NCBI GenBank assembly: GCA_023392395.1
Contig: JAEVZE010000438.1
Coordinates: 1-9,606, forward strand
Length of the DNA stretch: 9,606 nucleotides
Origin: Bacillota bacterium
GTDB lineage: Bacteria > Bacillota > Clostridia > Christensenellales > Aristaeellaceae
Reading direction: 5' to 3'
Shown here: piece after piece, positions 5,970-9,606 of the stretch
Position numbering within the stretch: position 1 is the stretch's first letter
Layout of the letters: each line of letters begins with the position of its first letter
The notes under the pieces: model-generated
The model's input: only the letters and a program-made list of their open reading frames with translations
Told to the model about the DNA's origin: nothing
The model's database searches: none
Position numbers and translations under genes: made by a program

Positions 5970-7214
5970 ATGAAAATCGTGGATTTGGTCCTATCCGGCG
6001 GGCGCACCGGATTCTTCTTTGACGACCAGCGCTCCATCAAACACGGCGCGCTGGCCGACGGCTCGGCCTATATTGGAAATCCCGAAACCCCCGGCTTCGT
6101 GTCGGTCCGGCAGCCGGGCGAGTCGATCTCGGTCATGCTGATCCTGGAGGACGGCCAGGTGGCCTTGGGCGACTGCGCGGCGGTGCAGTACTCCGGCTGC
6201 GGCGGGCGCGATCCGCTGTTCCTGTCGGAAGACTACATCCCCGTCATTGAAAAGTACGTGAAGCCGCTGCTCATCGGGCGGGAGGCGGATTCGTTCCGGA
6301 AGCTCTCCGCCGAAGCCGAGGCGATCCATGCGGACGGCCATCCGCTGCACACCGCGGCGCGCTACGGCGTGTCCCAGGCGATTCTGGACGCGGTGGCCCG
6401 TTCAAAGAAGAAGCTGATGTGCGAGGTCGTGGCGGAGGAGTACGGCACCAAGGTTTCCGACGCGATGATCCCGATCTTCATGCAGTCGGGCGACAACCGC
6501 TACGACAACGCCGACAAGATGATCTTGAAGGGGGCGGACGTGCTGCCCCACGGCCTGATCAACAACGTGGACGCGAAGTTGGGCCGCCACGGCGAGAAAC
6601 TGCTGGACTATGTGGGCTGGCTTAGGGACCGCATCGTGGCGCTGCGGACCATAGAAAGCTATCAGCCTGTTCTGCACCTGGACGTATACGGCACCATCGG
6701 CATCCTGTTTGGCAACGAGCACTTCAAGGCCATGGCCGACTACCTGGAAAAGCTGTCCGAGGCCGCGAAACCCTTCCGCCTGCGCATCGAGGGCCCGATG
6801 GACGCCGACGAGCGCGAGCGGCAGATGGCGGACATGCGGCTTTTGCGCGAGGAGGTCGACCGGCGCGGCATCCCGGTGGAACTGGTAGCCGACGAGTGGT
6901 GCAACACCTTGGAGGACGTGAAGTACTTTGCCGACAACCAGGCGGGCCACATGCTGCAGATCAAGACGCCGGACCTGGGCGGCATCCAGAACACCGCGGA
7001 GGCGGTGCTTTACTGCCGCGAGAAGGGCATTGGCGCTTATCAGGGCGGCACCTGCAACGAGACCGACCGCAGCGCGCAAGTGTGCGTGCACGTGGCGATG
7101 GCGACAAAGCCCGTTCAGATCCTGGCCAAGCCCGGCATGGGCGTGGACGAGGGCCACATGATCGTCTATAATGAGATGCGGCGCATACTGGCGCTGCGCG
7201 GGAGGCGCGCATGA
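5970..7214 (+). CDS. mal: Methylaspartate ammonia-lyase
   Basis: This enolase-superfamily enzyme removes ammonia from (2S,3S)-3-methylaspartate to give mesaconate, the second step of glutamate fermentation by this route. Counting from ATG 5970 (414 residues), the expected residues are present: H194 (LPHGLINN), the metal ligands D238 (HLDVYG), E274 (RIEGPMD) and D308 (VADEWCN), the catalytic base K332 (LQIKTPD), plus Q172, Q330 and C362 (GGTCNETD). The N-terminal FFFDDQRSIKHGA and the ending AKPGMGVDEG are also characteristic. An ATG at 5964 adds two residues, but its spacing to the AAAGGA at 5955-5960 is only about 3 bases; 5970 gives about 9 and matches the family start MKIVD. It is 22 bp after glmE and overlaps the next gene by ATGA. 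Confidence 0.96.
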   Translation: MKIVDLVLSGGRTGFFFDDQRSIKHGALADGSAYIGNPETPGFVSVRQPGESISVMLILEDGQVALGDCAAVQYSGCGGRDPLFLSEDYIPVIEKYVKPLLIGREADSFRKLSAEAEAIHADGHPLHTAARYGVSQAILDAVARSKKKLMCEVVAEEYGTKVSDAMIPIFMQSGDNRYDNADKMILKGADVLPHGLINNVDAKLGRHGEKLLDYVGWLRDRIVALRTIESYQPVLHLDVYGTIGILFGNEHFKAMADYLEKLSEAAKPFRLRIEGPMDADERERQMADMRLLREEVDRRGIPVELVADEWCNTLEDVKYFADNQAGHMLQIKTPDLGGIQNTAEAVLYCREKGIGAYQGGTCNETDRSAQVCVHVAMATKPVQILAKPGMGVDEGHMIVYNEMRRILALRGRRA

Positions 7215-8566
7215 AAGAAGAATTCCGGATCCTCTCCACCACCGCCATCCTGGGCTACGGCTTTCCCGTGTCCTCCTTCGAGGAGGGCATGAAGCGAAAA
7301 CCCCATCTGATCGCGGTGGACGCGGGCTCCTCCGACCCCGGCCCCTACTACCTGGGCGCGGGCGTGTCTTTCACCGACCGGGGTTCGGTCAAGCGCGACC
7401 TTTCCATCATGCTGGGCGCTGCGGTGGAGCATGGCATCCCGGTGGTGGTGGGCACCGCGGGCGGCAGCGGCGCGGACGCGCACCTCGAGTGGTGCTATGA
7501 GATCATTCAGGAGATCGCGCGGGAGCAGGGGCTGCACTTTCCGATGGCGAAGATCCACGCCGAGGTGCCCCACGCAGCCGTTTTAAAGGCCATGCGGGAG
7601 GGCCGCGTGTCGCCGCTGGGCCCCGCGCCGGAATTGACCGAAGAAGCTTTGAATGCAACCACCCGCGTCGTGGGGCAGATGGGCCTGGAGCCGATTGTCA
7701 AGGCGCTCACGGGCGGCGCGCAGGTGGTGCTGGCGGGGCGCGCCTACGACCCCAGTTGTTTTGCGGCGCTGCCGGTTTTGAAAGGATACGACCGGGGGCT
7801 TGCGATCCATCTGGGTAAGATCCTGGAGTGCGCCGCCATCGCGGCCACGCCGGGCAGCGGCTCCGACTGCATGTTCGGCTACCTGGGCGAGGACTACTTC
7901 CGGGTTGAACCACTTAGCCCCAACCGCCGCTGCACCACGCTGTCGGTGGCGGCCCACACGCTCTACGAAAAGACCAACCCGTACCTGCTGCCCGGCCCCG
8001 GCGGGGTTTTGAGCCTGGAGCAGGCGTCCTTTGAGCAGGAAACCGACCGCATCGTCCGGGTCAAGGGCTCGAAGTTCCTGCCCGGCAAGTACCAGATCAA
8101 GCTGGAGGGCGCGAAGAAGATCGGCTGCCGCACGGTGTCCATCGCGGGCGCCAGGGACCCGGTGATGCTTCAGAAGATCGATGAGATCATTTCCGGCGTG
8201 CGCGCGCGGGTACAGGACAACTTCCGGGACGCTCAGTTCGACTACCGGCTGGATTTCAAGGTCTACGGGCGGGACGGTGTGATGGGCCAGCTCGAACCCA
8301 ACCCCGTCGTCGAGGGCCACGAATTGGGCATCGTGATCGACGTGCTGGCCGATACCCAGGCCCACGCCGACACCATCTGCTCTTTTGCCCGCTCCACCAT
8401 GCTGCACTACGGCTACGAGGGCCGCAGGGCCACCGCGGGCAACCTGGCGTTCCCGTATTCGCCCAGCGACTTCCACGCCGGCGACGTGTATGCCTTCAGC
8501 GTCTACCACCTGATCGACGTGGACGATCCGTGCGAACTGTTCCCCGCCGAATACCTTTCGCTTTAG
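7211..8566 (+). CDS. AtuA-family protein (DUF1446), role unassigned
   Basis: The 451-residue protein resembles the AtuA family, named from a gene needed for acyclic terpene (citronellol/geraniol) use in Pseudomonas, whose biochemical activity is not settled. Typical segments are DAGSSDPGPYYLG at 37-49, GTAGGSGADAH at 81-91, LAGRAYDPSCFAALP in the middle, and a GxxxGKILECAA-like stretch after it. No signal peptide or membrane segment is seen, so it is probably cytoplasmic. The start overlaps the ammonia-lyase stop (ATGA) and is preceded by GGAGG at 7201-7205, so the two are likely co-translated. The DUF4387 gene follows after 10 bp. In this setting it may act on mesaconate, citramalate or a CoA derivative (inference). 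Nothing here proves the substrate, and terpene use is not implied. Confidence 0.85.
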   Translation: MKEEFRILSTTAILGYGFPVSSFEEGMKRKPHLIAVDAGSSDPGPYYLGAGVSFTDRGSVKRDLSIMLGAAVEHGIPVVVGTAGGSGADAHLEWCYEIIQEIAREQGLHFPMAKIHAEVPHAAVLKAMREGRVSPLGPAPELTEEALNATTRVVGQMGLEPIVKALTGGAQVVLAGRAYDPSCFAALPVLKGYDRGLAIHLGKILECAAIAATPGSGSDCMFGYLGEDYFRVEPLSPNRRCTTLSVAAHTLYEKTNPYLLPGPGGVLSLEQASFEQETDRIVRVKGSKFLPGKYQIKLEGAKKIGCRTVSIAGARDPVMLQKIDEIISGVRARVQDNFRDAQFDYRLDFKVYGRDGVMGQLEPNPVVEGHELGIVIDVLADTQAHADTICSFARSTMLHYGYEGRRATAGNLAFPYSPSDFHAGDVYAFSVYHLIDVDDPCELFPAEYLSL

Positions 8567-8576
8567 GAGGCCCGAT

Positions 8577-8888
8577 ATGAAATTAACTGAGCTTGCGGAC
8601 ATCATCCGCTCCAAGAACTCCGGCCCCTACGAACTGACGCTGGACGTGATGTTCAAGACCAAGGAGGACTTTGAGCGCGTCTGGTCCTCCGGCGCGATCA
8701 ATGAAAAAGTGATCTGCGGCCTCTACCGCATCACGCCGGACAAGATCGTGAATATCGTCGCCTTCCCGCCCGCCAAGGCCATCAAGGTGACGATCGAGCG
8801 GCCCATCTGCTCCGGCGACCCGGGCGAAACCGACGTGTACGGCGCGCAGCAGCACGCGCCGCTCCTGACCCTCGAGGTGAATGGATAA
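8577..8888 (+). CDS. DUF4387-family protein, partner of AtuA-family protein
   Basis: The 103-residue protein shows the features of DUF4387: IRSKNSGPYELTLDVMF near the N-terminus, FPPAKAIKVTI in the middle and GETDVYGAQQHAPLL near the end. These small proteins are usually encoded next to AtuA-family genes and may be a second subunit or domain of the same enzyme; the function is unknown. ATG 8577 is preceded by AGGAGG at 8565-8570, which overlaps the upstream stop codon region. The stop TAA 8886-8888 abuts the left end of a MITE-like element, whose first A is the last base of the stop. The final residues could therefore have been altered by the insertion, although the length looks normal for the family. 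Confidence 0.85.
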   Translation: MKLTELADIIRSKNSGPYELTLDVMFKTKEDFERVWSSGAINEKVICGLYRITPDKIVNIVAFPPAKAIKVTIERPICSGDPGETDVYGAQQHAPLLTLEVNG

Positions 8889-9047
8889 TACCAATTCCAA
8901 ACATTCTTTCGTCGTTGCAGCGGTGCTTTTCGCGTAGGGCGGTGTCACCTTCCGCTCGACGTAGCGCTGCTACGACTCGCTCCGGTTCCTAGCCCTGCAT
9001 CGAAAATTCCTCGCTGCTTTGGACGAAACAATATTTTGCATTGGTAT
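8888..9047. mobile_element. MITE-like element C, 160 bp, inside the operon
   Basis: The element has exactly the same length as that at 1141-1300. Its left end ATACCAATTCCAAACATT and its right end read on the other strand, ATACCAATGCAAAATATT, match over about 25 bases with four differences, extending into TTTCGTC. The interior shares CTTCCGCTCGACGTAGCGCT and the following TGCTACG with copy B, including the 15-base core at 8958-8972. It encodes no protein. It fills the whole gap between the DUF4387 stop and the ribosome binding site of the next gene, so it may interrupt an originally tight operon. No strong terminator or promoter is evident in it, so readthrough into the next gene is likely but not certain. 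Confidence 0.75.
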
Positions 9048-9064
9048 AAACAGGAGGCGATGGC

Positions 9065-9606
9065 GTGTCCGTCAACGATCACTACCTGTACGGCGTGTAC
9101 TTTGCGCCCCGCGGCATCCGGCGCATGACCGAGATGGGCATGACCATCGCCCAGCACCACCTGTCGCCCTTCGACCGGCTGATCGGCATCGTGGGGGAGG
9201 CGGGGAGCGGCAAAAGCATGCTGGTCAAGGGCATGTTCCCCGGCCTTGAGATGACCAACGACGACAACGGCGTCAACGTTCGGCCCCTTCCGATCCTGTC
9301 TGTGGACGACGAGAGCGGCTTTTTCAGCCCCCACACCTACCACCTGGACATGCGCTTTGAGGCCGCGTTCACCCAGCCCCACGTGCTGGCCTCCTGCGTG
9401 AAGAAGGCGCTGGAAAAGGGCCGCCGTGTGGTTGTAGAGCACTTTGAGATGCTGTATCCCGCGCTGGGCATCAACGCGGAACTGCTCATCGGCATCGGCG
9501 AGGAGATCCTGGTCACCCGGCCCAATATCTTCGGCCCGGAGCCCCAAGACGTGGCCGACATCGTGTTCAAGTCCATCAAGTACCGCAAGATGGCCCACAC
9601 CGCCGA
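9065..9606 (+). CDS. P-loop NTPase-like protein linked to methylaspartate clusters (5' part)
   Basis: The first 180 residues are visible and the frame is open to the window edge. The start is GTG 9065, seven bases after AGGAGG (9052-9057); an ATG at 9060 is in another frame whose product has no resemblance to the rest. A clear Walker A motif GEAGSGKS occupies residues 44-51, preceded by LSPFDRLIGIV and followed by a GMFPGLEMTNDDNGVNVRPL segment. Further on come VVVEHFEMLYPAL, LLIGIGEEILVTRPN and FGPEPQDV. From memory, this resembles proteins annotated as carrying an alanyl-tRNA-synthetase second additional domain that occur beside glutamate mutase genes in Firmicutes; that domain would be downstream of the window. 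Nucleotide binding is well supported. The role in the pathway is unknown, and co-expression with the operon is inferred from orientation. Confidence 0.75.
   Translation, partial: MSVNDHYLYGVYFAPRGIRRMTEMGMTIAQHHLSPFDRLIGIVGEAGSGKSMLVKGMFPGLEMTNDDNGVNVRPLPILSVDDESGFFSPHTYHLDMRFEAAFTQPHVLASCVKKALEKGRRVVVEHFEMLYPALGINAELLIGIGEEILVTRPNIFGPEPQDVADIVFKSIKYRKMAHTA

Noticed and set aside
7583..8614. 343-codon minus-strand reading frame (and similar ones at 3517-4368 and 6402-7157)
   Set aside because: Each lies opposite a strongly supported gene, has an arginine/histidine/alanine-rich composition typical of antisense GC-rich frames, and shows no recognisable domain.
9060..9095. ATG 9060 as start of the last gene
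   Set aside because: It lies in a different frame from the P-loop protein and only two bases after the AGGAGG. GTG 9065 has ideal spacing and the conserved frame.

Overview
The window is GC-rich, tightly packed DNA with strong AGGAGG-type ribosome binding sites. Every gene lies on the + strand. The core is a complete glutamate mutase / methylaspartate module whose proteins match the clostridial enzymes residue for residue at the active sites. This points to an anaerobic, amino-acid-fermenting member of the Bacillota (Clostridia). No species can be named from the sequence alone.

Layout. (1) Positions 1-940 hold the 3' end of a class I fumarase-type hydratase alpha subunit and then its beta-subunit gene. 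The beta gene is cut by a single in-frame TAG at a normally conserved lysine, and a 130-bp repeat sits between the two subunits. (2) Positions 941-1336 hold no gene but contain one copy of a 124-bp palindromic repeat (minus orientation) and a 160-bp MITE-like element. (3) Positions 1337-2311 encode a GntR-type regulator with a long C-terminal domain I do not recognise. (4) Positions 2312-2678 hold the second 124-bp repeat (plus orientation), two terminator-like hairpins, and a good sigma-A-type promoter whose -10 box lies inside a palindrome that could be the operator. (5) Positions 2679-8888 form one operon: glmS, glmL, glmE, methylaspartate ammonia-lyase, an AtuA-family protein and a DUF4387 protein. 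Its genes overlap or are separated by about 10-22 bp. (6) Positions 8888-9047 hold a second 160-bp MITE-like element, followed from 9065 by a P-loop protein that runs off the end.

How it works together. GlmS and GlmE form the B12-dependent glutamate mutase, which makes (2S,3S)-3-methylaspartate. GlmL reactivates the mutase. The ammonia-lyase makes mesaconate. The next step in the classical pathway is hydration of mesaconate to citramalate, a reaction some class I fumarase-family enzymes perform, so the hydratase at 1-940 is a reasonable candidate. Here, however, its beta subunit appears broken. The AtuA/DUF4387 pair and the P-loop protein have no assigned role in the pathway, although their place in the operon implies one.

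The least explained content is the repeats. One family has three copies sharing a 15-base core, two of them exactly 160 bp with about 25-27 bp terminal inverted repeats. The other family has two copies about 82% identical in opposite orientation around the regulator, with compensatory changes in a 17-bp stem.
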